A stretch of 64,000 bases of DNA from Monosiga brevicollis MX1 (GCF_000002865.3 NW_001865041.1:1279922-1343921), one strand, 5' to 3'; numbered from the stretch's first letter, positions 10,503-22,150 are shown. Made by a program: numbers and translations. Notes: a model not told the origin generated them from the letters alone.

Positions 10503-13500
10503 ATGAGCGGTGTCGCGCACTTCGGCGACCATGACGAGCCCAGCAAGTCCTCAAGCAAGTCCAAGGTCAAGATGGGGGCTTTTCAGGCCATGGGTACGAT
10601 GACGGTGCAGCATTTGCCATGCACACCTCTTGCCATGGTGGTTATTTGCTCCATTGGCATTCGCAAGCTTGCTATAACGATTATCAGACAGCGTCGCTCA
10701 TCGCGAAATTTGACAACACACCTTCAGGCTTGTCTCAGGCGGTTGCGCGAGCCATCAATCGAAAGGGCTACAAGGTCCCAACTCCCATCCAGCGCAAGTG
10801 CGTAGCCAGATGCTTGACTGTACCCGTGATTCTAGCCATTTTTGTCTGCACGCTTGCTCTTAGCGGCAATATCTCTCGTCGAGCCAGCAAGGACAGCATG
10901 TCGTTCAGCCTTCTCGTTCTCTTATTCTTCTCTTTTCTCTTCGTTCATTGTGTGCATTCATGTCCTACACAGAACCATTCCTCTGCTTATGGCTGGTCAA
11001 GACGTCGTGGCTATGGCACGTACAGGCTCGGGTAAAACAGCAGCCTTTTTAATCCCACTCTTTGAGCGCCTCAAGAACCACAGCGCTCGGGTAAGTGCTT
11101 GCCCTTGAGGCCCACGCACGCACGCACCTCGATGTCAGCGCCGCAACTCACCAAACCATGATTCGCTCCTGCAGGTGGGTATTCGAGCGCTGGTGTTGTC
11201 ACCCACGCGTGAACTAGCGCTGCAGACGTTCAAGTTTGTCAAGGAGCTAGGCCGCTTCAGCGACTTGCGCTCCATCTTGATTCTGGGTGGTGACAGCATG
11301 GACAGCCAGTTTGGTGACATGCACACAAATCCGGACATCGTCGTGGCCACGCCAGGCCGTTTCCTCCATCTCATTGTGGAAATGGAGTTATCCCTTGTGA
11401 CTACGGAATACGTGGTTTTTGACGAGGCAGATCGGTATGATCAGTCTCGGGGCTTTGGTGCCTTTGCGCCGCCATGCCTCACATTGCGGCGTCCTGGTGC
11501 TGGGTAACAGGCTCTTTGAAATGGGCTTTGCTGAACAGTTGCGCGAGATTATGGCCCGTCTGCCAGATACGCGTCAGACAACCCTGTTCTCAGCCACGCT
11601 CCCGAAAGTTTTGGTACGAGATTGAACTTTGTGGTTGGCCGTGTGCAGGCAACATGAGCCCATGCCATTCTCTGACCGACAGACATTGTATGTGTGCAGG
11701 TGGATTTTGCCCGGGCCGGCCTGAAGGAGCCGGCTTTGGTGCGCCTTGATGCCGACACCAAGTTGCCTGAACAGCTACAGTGTGTTTTTTTTTCCTTGTC
11801 TCGGCCTATCTCGAGCTTCGCCTTTTTGCACGGAGTGGTCGAAGGGTGGGAGGGTAGCGGCCCAACCGATGCTCAGTCGTCATTCCTTCCTTTAGAACCC
11901 AGTTTTTCCATTGCCGGCGTGAGGACAAACCTGCGCTGCTCCTCTACGCTCTTCGCGTACGTCGCGCACTGGTCGCCTCGCTTGGTTGCTTCTTGCTGGT
12001 AACCATGTCTCGGTCGGGCCTTCATCTCTCTGCTTGCTCCTCCTACGTACAGGAAATCATTCCAAAAGGCAAGCTTACGGTCATCTTTGTGGCCACCAAA
12101 CATCACGTGGAGTTTTTGCGCGTACGTTCTGCCAAGTTCACTTGCCCCTTGGGGTGGTGGCTGGACATGTGCCCGTGTCGTTTCCTGACCCATCGAGCGC
12201 CCTTCACGTAGGAGCTTCTGGCCAAGGCCAACTTTGAGTCCACCTATAGCTATGGTAGTCTGGATCCCACGGGTACGTTTGGTGAAGCAATGTCTGCTTT
12301 GTTCCAACACTGTCCTGGCTCTCACACGCATGTGCGTCCATGTGGAATGTATCCAGCACGAAAAATCAACGTGGCCAAATTTCGCAACGGCAAGGCACCA
12401 ATTCTTCTGGTGACGGACGTGGCCGCCCGTGGTATTGACATTCCTATGCTGGATTACGTTATCAACTATGACTTTCCCGCTGCCCCCAAGCTCTTTGTGC
12501 ATCGCGTTGGTCGTGTGGCCCGTGCTGGACGCAGTGGTACTGCCTACTCATTCATTGGCAATGATGAAGTAAGGCCGCGCTTGTCCTGGGGCTCGTGCTT
12601 CAAGTTGTGGCTGTGGTGCATTGGACCTTGGCGTCGACCCCTGCCTGACCTTGGGTGCTGTGTCATTGTAGCTGCCCTACGTCGTCGATTTACACGTTTT
12701 CCTTGGGCGCAAATTTAAGCCAGCTCTCAAGCGCTCCAAGCGAGAGGAAGACGGCCTCTTTGGCGCTGTTCCCCAGGTAAGAAAGAGCTGGGCCGTACTA
12801 GCGTCACACGGCAATCAACTTCACGCCACACGTCGGCCCTCTGATGCTGGTTGAATTATTTTTTTTGGGAACGAAATTGCAGAGTGTGTTGGACGAGGAT
12901 CGCGAAGCCGTCGAATCCCATCTCAAGGGCAGTGTCGACTTGCAGTCTCTGCACAAGGTCATGATCAACAGCTACAAAAACTATGATCGGTACGTACTAA
13001 ACAGAGTTTGACCGGGTTGGGGAAGTGGGCAGGTCGAGGCACGGGTTCTTTCTTTCCTTTTTCTCTATGAGTACTCATTTGTGGGGCTGTGGCATGGGTG
13101 CGGCGCAGCTCGCGACCTCAGGCGGCCACAGAGTCTGTCAAGCGCTCCAAACAAGTTGAGGAGATTGGCTATCAGCTTCACCCCGAATTCCTCAGTCGCA
13201 TCGCCACTGGCGAGCTGGAGAAGGAGACAGTGCTGAAAGCGCTTTCTCGCTTCAAGCCGTCTCAGACAGTCTTTGAAGTGAACAAAAAACCAACGGATCC
13301 CGTATTGCTGATGATGTCTGAGAAACGGTGCGTCCAACATGCAGTCGTGCGTTCCCGTGGGGCCGAATCTACCGAGCTCATGATAGCATCATGCGGCTGC
13401 ATTGCGCACCCTTGCAAAACGCTGCCGGGCTTTGAACAATAGGGCAACGCACGAACAGTATCGCCACAACGTGACAGAGCGACGCAAGGAATTGTTGCAA

Positions 13501-14711
13501 CAGGCTGACTGGATGAAGGATCGCACTGCCTCCCTCAATCAGACGTCGGACGGCCTGGAACAAGCTACAGGCGATGACCTCATCGAGGCCTTTAGTACGA
13601 TTGTGGCACCGGGTCGCAACAAAGCTGGTTTGCCTGAGGCGGCCATTGCCGTCACCAAGGGCCAGCGTGCAGTCGGCGAGGCTTCGGCCGGCGTCACCAT
13701 TACACGCGCAAAGGAGGCGGACGACGTCTTTGTGCCGTACCGTGCTACCAATACGCACGATGAGCGCGGCTATGCTATGCAAGAGGGTGGTTCGTTTGCC
13801 CGGGCTTCAGCACAGGCTACTTTCGATCTTACGGGCGATGACAATCAGACCATGCACAGCCAGTCCCAGCAAAAGCAGTGGTATGTTGGGTTTCCGCGGG
13901 CACTTGGGCAGGGCGTGTTTGGAGTTCTTTGCATGGTCCTTGCCTTGGACGTTGGTGGGATTTCTGCCTGTTCGAGCGAAACTTTGACCGTCTGATCTGG
14001 TACTGGTCATGCATCCTGCTTTCAGGGATCGCCGAAAGAAAAAGTTTGTGGGCGCCAGCGGTGACAAGAAGATGATCAAGACCGAGGCTGGCAACAAGAT
14101 TCCGGCCACCTACCGCAGCAATCGTTACGAGGAGTGGTCGTCGAAGAATCATGCCGACAAGTGCGTACTGCCCCGCCTCGCTGGGCCTGTTCCAAGGCCC
14201 TGCGTTTGATTCACTTGAAACTCTACTTTCTGTAGACAACGTCCCGGAGAGGAGGAGGACGAGCGTCAGGTGAAGCGCTGGCACAAGGACCCGCGTGAAC
14301 GCCGGTAAGTTGAATCGCGCAAAATCTCACTTTGCGAAACCCAACTCATACATGCACGTGCATTGATTCGGGCGTTGGGGTCCAGGCGTGGATGGCACAA
14401 GTCCGGTGCACCCAGCGAACCCGAGGGGGACTTTGGTGGGCCTCCCAGCAAGCGTGGCAAGCAAGGCGGTCGGCAGCAGGGCCCTCCGAGCAAGGTAAAA
14501 CTTGTTGCTTGTCCGCCATGAGGGTCTGGTGCCGCTGTTTGCTCACAATAACGCCATCTTGTGGTGGTTCTCGATTGGTCTGCAGGCCAAGCGGGGTGGA
14601 GAGTTGCGACCCAAGGATCAAATTCTCAAGGAGCGCAAGCGTCGCGAACGCCAGCAGGCACATGCCGCCAAACAACAACGTCTCAAGTCCAAGCGCAAGG
14701 GCAAGAAATGA
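10503..14711 (+). CDS. DDX54: DEAD-box RNA helicase DDX54/Dbp10
   Basis: ATP-dependent RNA helicase of 60S ribosome biogenesis in the nucleolus. I resolve 18 exons: 10503-10593, 10728-10797, 10973-11090, 11175-11434, 11511-11613, 11700-11779, 11896-11956, 12053-12121, 12212-12272, 12357-12568, 12672-12776, 12883-12989, 13109-13327, 13443-13880, 14026-14160, 14236-14304, 14386-14494, 14586-14711. They sum to 2433 nt, 810 aa, in frame. Motifs in order: MGAFQAMG, Q motif [11 protein letters not shown], Walker [66 protein letters not shown]. The C-terminal half has the DDX54-specific VPYRATN, KKKFVG and RYEEW blocks and a Lys/Arg tail for RNA binding. The N-terminus is shorter than in human. Confidence 0.95.
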
Positions 14712-15119
14712 GAGCCGTAGCTTTGATTCTACCACCAAAATCACTCTCTTTCTCTCTTTCTCTCTCTCTCTCCTACACTTCTTCTTTTCTGCGTTGGCTT
14801 GGTTTGACTTGCTTGTGGATTGTGGAGTATGGAGTGTGGAGTGTATGTGTTGAGGTCACTGTGTAAACTGTCATGCAGCTTCCGATGTGATGGCTGAAGG
14901 AATCGAGTGAAAGGGGCTTCAACTCATTTCGTTCACGAGAGCGGCAGTCGTGATGTCTTGGTTGTCAATTTTGTCGTTTCAAAGGAGCAAGACTGCTCAT
15001 GGGCGGGCATTCAAAAAGTGATCGTGTGTGGGGGTGGTAGTGTTTGAGTGGCATGAAGAGGGGGTGGGAAATGACATTATGTGTGGTTGAAAGGCATCGT
15101 TATGATGACAAAAGCATTC
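14712..15119. other. Intergenic, convergent 3' ends
   Basis: About 400 bp between the stops of DDX54 (+) and the Pin1-like gene (-), with a TCTCTC tract near 14752-14775. Nothing else recognised. Confidence 0.55.
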
Positions 15120-16011
15120 TCAGGGCAGGCGCTGGATGATGTGGGAGCCCGAGTCCGTGTGCACAACCTGTGAGATTTCGTTCACCTCCAGACCAGCAAC
15201 GGCGTCAAAAAAAGGTTTCTGGATTTCCTCTGCCGTGAAGGTACCAATGTCTAACACATATTAAACATGGCTGTGAATGGGCGAGTAGAACCCGAAAATA
15301 TGGGTTCCATGGTCTCGAGGGGCAGGCTAGCAGGGCATAGGGTTGCGAGGAACAAGTTGAATATAAAGGACTGACCGCCGCCTTGTGCTGCCGATCCGCA
15401 ATCCGACTCGACGGCCGCAATTTCCTCAAACTTCTTCTCACCAGACACGATCCTAGTGCAAGCAAGGGAGTGCTGTGAGCCTGGGTGCCCATAGTGGATC
15501 CGGGGTTCGAACTGGGTCGAGGTTGCGAGAGCTGAAGGAAGCACACGCACTGTTCGCGAAACTTGGTGAGCATCTCGGTGGCCTGAACCTTGGAGCGAGC
15601 ACGGATGTTCTTGCCCTCCTCGTCTTTCCAGCTGCTGCAACTGTTGAATGGGAGCGAATTTGGTGCCAGGCAGCAGGCAGACAATCGTGAGGTCAACGCA
15701 TCGGACTTTCAACCTCTCGAGCATCTGTTTCATCAGCAGGCGACCAAGCCGTTGGGCGATGATTGGTTACTCACCGACGGGATTCCTCGTGCTTGACCAG
15801 GATATGACGAGCTGTGCCAGTAGCAAAGCAACATATTAAGAAGTACCATGAGACGGGTAGAGAGCGAGAGAGAGAGAGAGCGAGAGAGAGAGAGCGCGCC
15901 CATGTGCCCAATTGTAGCGCACAGCTCCGTTCGAGCGCGTCACAAGGCGATGGCAGCGAAAGCTTGAGACAAAGAGGGCAAGGGCACGGACGAACCGTGA
16001 TAGGTGGCCAT
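15120..16011 (-). CDS. PIN1: Pin1-type peptidyl-prolyl isomerase without WW domain
   Basis: Phosphorylation-dependent parvulin that isomerises pSer/pThr-Pro bonds. Five exons, complement(15120-15250, 15376-15452, 15551-15634, 15775-15811, 15996-16011), total 345 nt, 114 aa, in frame. The first exon is only 16 nt (MATYH). The PPIase domain covers nearly the whole protein: RHILVKH, the phosphate-binding basic pair in SRRSW, SDCGSA with the active-site Cys, GDIGTF, IQKPFFDA and TDSGSHII with the C-terminal His. Human PIN1 has an N-terminal WW domain; here there is no room for one, as in the single-domain plant Pin1 enzymes. The tiny first exon is an inference from phase and ATG, so a different 5' exon remains possible. 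Head-to-head with the SCI1-like gene. Confidence 0.85.
15858..15896. repeat. (GA)n microsatellite in Pin1 intron 1
   Basis: GA dinucleotide tract, CT on the coding strand of the Pin1-like gene, inside the intron between 15811 and 15996. It may serve as part of the polypyrimidine tract. Confidence 0.85.
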
Positions 16012-16423
16012 GGCTTTGGTTTGAGTATTGCTAGTACAAGCGGTGCTGTACAGGACACGTTCTTGGGTGACTGAAGCAGAGTCTCCTTGTCGCGGGGTCG
16101 CCGTGTGCTTGCTGCTTTGATCTCGCGCTGCCAAATGGGACCCACTGAACCAGCACCACGTCAACACCCACACAACCAAAACACCAAAGAAGAAGAACAA
16201 GAAGATGAAGAAGAAGATGATGATGAAGAAGAAGAAGATGAAGAAGAAGTAGAGGTATAGTAAAGGAAAAGCTTACATAGAATGATGAGAGAAGATGAAG
16301 AAAATATATCAGAAGATGAAGAAGCGCAACAAACAAAAGAGACCAGGTGCAGCAAGCGAAAGGAGTGAGAGTATCGCGGTCTCGGGATGTATTTGGTGGC
16401 GCTGGCGCTCAACGCTCTTCACG
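16012..16423. promoter_or_regulatory. Divergent spacer with AAG-rich repeat
   Basis: Spacer between the start codons of the Pin1-like (-) and SCI1-like (+) genes. It contains a purine-rich AAG/GAT tract at about 16187-16256. It must carry both promoters; I cannot point to specific elements. Confidence 0.5.
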
Positions 16424-18054
16424 ATGCCGCGTGACCACGAGCGCGCCGAGCGCGACTCGTCCGGTAAGAAAGGGCGCTCGCTGTACAAGGACAGGATGGC
16501 GACCGGCTGAGTGCAGCGGGCGCATGGTTGTCATGGCTGCCTGCACCGAGTGGGCGTGCAGCTTCGGCTCGGTCTCACCATCTTCAATCTCAGCAGGTCG
16601 CGAACAACTGACCGAGGACGACTTTTACGAAAAGAGCGGCAAGTCACGGGTCGCGCCTGTTTAAGACAGTGCCTTTGCTCTTTCGGCGTGGCCACGTTGA
16701 GACTCATGGACCTGGGGTTTGAATACTTGCTTTGGACAGCCGAGTTTAGGCGCTGGTTGAGGAAAGAAAAGGACAAGTATCTCGAGGATCTGGATCGCGA
16801 GGACAGCCGGCACTACTTTCGAAAGTTTATCAAGCGCTGGAACCGAGGTGACCTCTCCCATCGGTACTACGATGGAGCCTACTCTGCGCCCGCCGCTACT
16901 TCAGATGAGCGATCCTCCTACGCCTGGGGTGTAGGTTCCTTGCAATTGGTTCACGTTCACCTCGCTTGCGTCCGGACAATTTTGCTTGAGCTTGCACTCA
17001 CACTTTGTCATCCGTGCTTCTCAATACAATGGCCGACCAGTTCTCCAAACGCATTACCGGGGATGAGCGGGCCAAGCTAGATGCTGTTCGCCAGGCCAAT
17101 GGTGGCGAAAGCACGGTGCGTTTCGTCCCTCCACTGTCAGAACGTCCATGCTGGGCCGGCTGGCTTGCCGTGCAGCTCGTGCACTGGCCTCACTTCCGCT
17201 GAACCCAGGCCAAGCGAGTCAAGCACGGGCCAGTTGCACCTGACCGGGAAACCCTACAATCCTACAAGCGATCAGTCGAGAAGAGTGAACGCCATCGCCG
17301 CCGGCAAGATCAAAAGGCCGTACGTTGCAAGCGTCCCGAGTTCGGCCACTTCCACCTTCATGTCATGTAATCATTTCTGGTGGAGTGGCTCATAGGTGCT
17401 GGATGAGCTGGCGCCCAAAGAAACGGGCCGTGACGCGCGGCTCGCAAAGAAAGCGGCAGCTCGTGAGGATCGTCGGGCGCGACAACAATCCCCAGGTACG
17501 ATTGCGCCACCGCCGCTGTCCCAAGCCAAACCGCACAAGGCAAAGATTGCGCAGCACGATTCCTTGACTACAACATGTGGAATGGCTTGTTATATCTGTT
17601 AGAAATGCCCGAGCGCGACCTGATGGGCTCGAGCTCGGGTGAATTTGCGCACCTGGTGCGACGGGAACGAGAGCGGCGTGAATCCCGGGCGTAAGTCTTG
17701 CCTGACAACATGGTGTCAGATCAGGTGCGGACCGAGTGCCCAAATTGCCTCATCTTTTTGTCGGTAACAATGGGAATGGGTCTTGCAGGGCCAAGCGGCG
17801 TGCTGTGGCAGATCGCAAGCTGAATGCATACCAAGAAAAGTACGGCCAAGCCGCGGTGACACGCTCGTACAACGACTGCAGGACTGCATTGTCCCGACGT
17901 TATCTTTGCTTTGCAATTTCGGAAGGGACCAGGGTTGCGTGCTTGCGTTCCGATTCACCAGATCATGGCTTTGAATATTAGGGAGGCGGCGCGGATGGCT
18001 GAGATTATGGCCCTGGCTAAGCAAGTCCGGACGCAAGGGGGCTGGGCTAAGTAA
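16424..18054 (+). CDS. SCI1-like (style cell-cycle inhibitor family) nuclear protein
   Basis: Nine exons (16424-16463, 16597-16638, 16740-16930, 17041-17115, 17209-17319, 17396-17495, 17603-17690, 17789-17839, 17982-18054) total 771 nt, 256 aa. The pattern LTEDDFYEKS then EFRRWLRKEK, RKFIKRWN, SKRITGDER, LDELAPKETGR, SPEMPERDLMG and a charged Arg/Lys/Glu helical tail matches the conserved eukaryotic family named after plant SCI1. Members are small basic nuclear proteins; biochemical function is poorly defined. The intron between exons 2 and 3 (16639-16739) begins GC (G|GCAAGT) and ends AG; only this choice keeps the frame through KSAEFRRW. The family name rests on remembered motifs, so treat it as tentative. 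Confidence 0.72.
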
Positions 18055-18251
18055 GCCCGCGACTAAGCTTGGGGTCCTGGGTGGCCCTCGTGCATGCCGT
18101 CAGGATGAGCCTTTTGTCACCTGCTTGCCAAAAAACCAGTCAATCCATACAGTCAGAAGTGGACATTGACGCATTGAAGCATGTGGCTCGATTCAATCGG
18201 GGGTGAGGGAGGGGGGGCGCTTGGGGCACCAAGGCCAAAACTAGGGTGCAA

Positions 18252-19576
18252 CTACTCAGGCAGCTGCTCATAGTCTTGCTTGGCAGCTGGGGGGTGTACA
18301 AACACGCCATAGAGGTACATGAGGCTGAAGAAGAAGGAGGCCCATGTGGCAAAGTAGCCATTGGCGCTGCTGCAGGAGCTGCTAAAGGGCCCCTTGCTGG
18401 AGGTGTTAAGGGCGGCACCCACAGCCCACAGCGCCACTAGCACGGGGGAGAGGATGCGCGACGTTAACTGGCCAATGTCGGGAGCGAAACGGTCGAGAAG
18501 CGTCTGCAGGCCAGCAATCACAACAGAAACGGCACCCACGGCCACGGCAGCGCCGTCCGAATGGTCGCAGGTCACATGCTTCTGGCTGCAGCGATCAGCA
18601 GCCACGGACAACTCAATCAAGGAAGCAATGAGCAGGAGCGAAAGGCCGTCAGCGAGTTGCAATTGCTTGATCTTGTCCGAGACGTTTGCCCAAGCTAGAA
18701 TGGCGTAATGGGCAGCTGCACCAAAAGCCAACCATCTAAGCTCGTGAAATCCGTTTGGGCACCGAGCAAAGGCACGTGTAAGGCAATGAATGGTAGATCG
18801 GGCCAGAACAGAAGCGCGGTGGCTGTGAGCACAAGAGGAAAGAGCAATAAAAGCACGCGTACGTTGCAAAGTAGCCGTTTTCTGTATCTCCAAAGGGACC
18901 TAACCAGAGCGAGTTAAATGGATTGAGCACCAGGCCAAGCATCAGTGTGGAGGCCACAGCCAGCAAACGATGAGACCCGCACGAACCTTTTTGGCTCGTA
19001 TTGAAAGCAGCACCGCCGACCCAGAGGAGGATGAGACACGTGGCAAAGGCAGCATCGGCCTGCAGCGGCAGATTGATCGCATGCGAGGTCAGGAAATGTC
19101 GCTCCAACGACTCAATCTGAAGCGAGGAGGTGCGCGGGCACGCACACGCTGATCAAGACCCGTCGGCAGAAACTTGATCAGAGCCAAGCGCAGTAGGCAG
19201 ATGGTGGCGCTCAAAATTCCGCAGCCGACGGCCCATTCGTAGCGAGCGTGCCCGCAAGTCTTGCGATGGTCACACCTGACTCAAGGGGGGAGGTCGGGGG
19301 GAGTGGGGGGAGTGCACATGTGTGTGCATGGGTGAGTTTGGAGTGTGCTGGTACATGGGCGTGGCGTGGCCAAACTTACGCATCCAGTGCAGCGGAGAAC
19401 TCGATGACAGAAGCAATGAAGCACACGATGAGTGCAACCCCGATGCGCTCGTCGTAGGAGGCAACACTCCCACCCCCAAAGCCGCTGCGAAAGCCGCCGT
19501 TAGAGTTGGCTCCATCGCGACTGCCGTTGCTAGCGGGTGTGGCCGCGGGCACGGCAACAGGTGCACTCTCCGCCAT
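18252..19576 (-). CDS. Duplicated four-helix membrane protein, family not recognised
   Basis: Five exons, complement(18252-18735, 18863-18899, 18987-19116, 19146-19275, 19380-19576), sum to 978 nt, 325 aa, in frame. About 45 hydrophilic Gly/Ser/Ala residues are followed by two tandem copies of a four-helix module. Parallel landmarks are CFIASVIEFSAAL and LIASLIELSVAA; DACDHRKTC and DRCSQKHVTC; LLWVGGAAFNTSQKGPF and ALWAVGAALNTSSKGPF; NGYFATWLAF and NGYFATWASF. Each copy has an extracytoplasmic-looking Cys pair after helix 1 and the NTSxKGPF/NGYFATW block around helices 3-4. The layout resembles MARVEL-like tetraspan proteins but I cannot assign a family. The C-terminus ends in an acidic short tail. 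An upstream in-frame Met exists at 19594. Confidence 0.78.
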
Positions 19577-19646
19577 GATAGCAGCACAGGTCAACTCGAG
19601 AAAAACAAGAAAGCGTTACTTTGGCACTTGCTTCAAAAAGCTCATC

Positions 19647-19720
<74 letters not shown>

Positions 19721-20023
19721 CTTTCGATGCAGATGACTTGATGCTCGGGTTGGTGGACATGTGTGATGCGAACACGCCATGTAGTGCGTATGGCTGTGGT
19801 GCCCTAGGTTCAGATCGCTGTAGTCGCAGCGTGAGCCTTGAGGTACATGTGTTCGTTTGTGCCAAGACTGAGAGGAAGGAGACGCAACTCTGATCCATTG
19901 ACAAACACCAGCAAGTCGCTCCAAGATGACAAAAGCCTGGCAGGGCCACACTACACTCCATCGAGCTTCTCAGACTTCAACCAACAGACTCGGGCCTGGC
20001 CAGGGTCACACACAGTGCACACT
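19577..20023. other. Intergenic with long (GT)n
   Basis: Spacer between the tetraspan start and the TFIIA-L stop, both on -. Its main feature is a pure (GT)n tract at 19650-19718. No coding signal is visible. Confidence 0.55.
19650..19718. repeat. (GT)n microsatellite
   Basis: About 34 uninterrupted GT units upstream of the tetraspan gene. Open frames through it (poly Cys-Val, poly His-Thr) are artefacts. Confidence 0.97.
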
Positions 20024-21449
20024 TCACCACTTGAGCTCGGCCTGGATTTTTGAAAACACATAGCTTTTTCGGTCCACCGTCAATACGGCGTTGCGCAGTG
20101 CGCATTTGTATGCCCCCTTGGTCTTGGACACCTGGGTTGAAAGTGACAGCACGCAATGCTGCAAGGTGAGGGATGATACCTGGCTCACAGAGGGCACAGG
20201 GACAGCTACAAACGAAATCTGGCGACACTCAGGCAAGGAGAGTAGCAACGCGGCAGCTTTTTTTCTTCTCCACGCTTACCCTGTCGTAAAAACAAAGAAG
20301 GCTATTGGCTGTATGGAAACTGCCCTCCTCATCGTCGTCGTCGTCGTCGTCGTCGTCTTCATCCTCATTCTCAGCAGCTTCTTCACCCTCATCAGCATCC
20401 GATGGTCCATCCACCTGTGGGAGCACACCCGACGCTGTGCCATTGATGCGAGGTCGATGAGCCAAAGCTAGTGCGCCACCTGGCAGATGCTTGTTTGTTT
20501 GGGTGGAAGGGCAAGGAAGCGCTGAGCGAAAATTCCGGGCTCAAAGTAGTCGGTCGGTAAGTCTACGCGAGGCGGATGGGGAGTTGTCTTACATGCCACG
20601 CCACCGCTCTGCGAGTTGGCCGAAATGTGCAGCCAGACCAGAACACATGATGGTGAGCTTGCGCGCGTCATTGCGGTCGTGAAAGAAGTACACGAATAGA
20701 GATAGTGCACAGGCAGGACATTGCTGGTTCTCACCTGTGCAGTAGACTGAGAAGTAGCCTCTGATCCAGCTAAAATGGCAAGAATTGGATGCGAGGCAAG
20801 AAAAGAGCAAAGGTGTGACTTTCAGAGGGTCAAACAGTGCTCGCCTCGCAGGACAAGGCCATGTTATGGGCCCTTTCGAGCCGTACCTGGAACATAGGGG
20901 GCAAACACATCCTCCCGAATCAAGTTTTCCAGCCACACCTAGAAAGGGCCGAGCCGACACGGCCAGTTAGGCTGGGGTCGAAAGAACAAGGCCATCCACC
21001 GTCTGCGGGCCTTGTCATCGGGCCCTCTTTGGAGCTTGTTGAGAGGAAGCTGTCTCCACACAGAGCATACGGGGCATAGGAGGTCTCAAGGGCAGACAAA
21101 ATAGCGCCGAACGATATGGTGGTCGTGCGAAGGCCATCACTCCGCGCAATGACGGAGCAGGGTCAACATCTTCAACAACAGCATGGCTGACCTCTTTGAG
21201 GCGGTCAATGGACGTCATATCCATTCCGTCGTCCAAAAGGGGCTGGCGCATATTCTCAATGGTATCTTCAATCACATCATAGTAGACCTTGCGCTGCAAG
21301 GCGTCCGAGTCACAGAACCAGTGGGGCAAAGAGATGAGGGCAGGGGCTTCAGTGCCCAAGGCAACACACACATTCACAGGCAGCGATCGAGCAAATATAC
21401 ACACCGTGTTTTGGCATGCGGCCAGGTTGGTGTACTGATGGCTTGCCAT
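20024..21449 (-). CDS. GTF2A1: TFIIA large (alpha/beta) subunit
   Basis: General transcription factor subunit that stabilises TBP on DNA. Supported exons: complement(20024-20131, 20280-20467, 20887-20938, 21192-21293, 21405-21449); joined they are 495 nt, 164 aa, in frame. The N-terminal helical domain reads YYDVIEDTIENMRQPLLDDG then LKEVWLENL, matching TFIIA-alpha. A short linker has LPQVDG and an acidic run (poly-Asp from a GTC repeat on +). The C-terminal beta domain reads EEGSFHTANSLLCFYDR, VSKTKGAYKCALRNAVL, SYVFSKIQAELKW. Human GTF2A1 is over twice as long because of its linker. The 419-bp intron 20468-20886 is long for this window, so a missed linker exon is possible. The first exon (MASHQYTNL...) is the least certain. 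Confidence 0.88.
20332..20357. repeat. Coding (GTC)n trinucleotide repeat
   Basis: Trinucleotide repeat lying within the TFIIA large-subunit exon, encoding the acidic Asp run on the minus strand. Being a triplet repeat it does not disturb the frame. Confidence 0.9.
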
Positions 21450-21482
21450 GTCGACCGGTTCACACAATCAATGAAACTTGCC

Positions 21483-22075
21483 NNNNNNNNNNNNNNNNNN
21501 NNNNNNNNNNNNNNNNNNNNNNNNNNNNNNNNNNNNNNNNNNNNNNNNNNNNNNNNNNNNNNNNNNNNNNNNNNNNNNNNNNNNNNNNNNNNNNNNNNNN
21601 NNNNNNNNNNNNNNNNNNNNNNNNNNNNNNNNNNNNNNNNNNNNNNNNNNNNNNNNNNNNNNNNNNNNNNNNNNNNNNNNNNNNNNNNNNNNNNNNNNNN
21701 NNNNNNNNNNNNNNNNNNNNNNNNNNNNNNNNNNNNNNNNNNNNNNNNNNNNNNNNNNNNNNNNNNNNNNNNNNNNNNNNNNNNNNNNNNNNNNNNNNNN
21801 NNNNNNNNNNNNNNNNNNNNNNNNNNNNNNNNNNNNNNNNNNNNNNNNNNNNNNNNNNNNNNNNNNNNNNNNNNNNNNNNNNNNNNNNNNNNNNNNNNNN
21901 NNNNNNNNNNNNNNNNNNNNNNNNNNNNNNNNNNNNNNNNNNNNNNNNNNNNNNNNNNNNNNNNNNNNNNNNNNNNNNNNNNNNNNNNNNNNNNNNNNNN
22001 NNNNNNNNNNNNNNNNNNNNNNNNNNNNNNNNNNNNNNNNNNNNNNNNNNNNNNNNNNNNNNNNNNNNNNNNNNN
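21483..22075. other. Assembly gap (593 N)
   Basis: Run of N between the TFIIA-L 5' end and the TRMT6 start. The right edge (22076-22142) is GA/CAGAGA simple repeat, so the unsequenced part is probably a purine-rich repeat. Translations containing X come from this gap and carry no information. Confidence 0.99.
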
Positions 22076-22150
22076 AAGAGAGAAAGAGAGAGAGAGAGAC
22101 AGAGACAGAGACATGAATTGGTTGGGACAGAGAGACAGAGAGAGGGAGGG
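22076..22150. repeat. (GA)n / (CAGAGA)n repeat at gap edge
   Basis: Imperfect GA and CAGAGA repeats directly abutting the gap. Confidence 0.9.

Noticed and set aside
19322-19961. ORFs containing poly Cys-Val or His-Thr
   Set aside because: Produced by the (GT)n microsatellite; the same applies to ORFs around 38739-39300, 41460-41862, 46638-47141 and 51146-52131.
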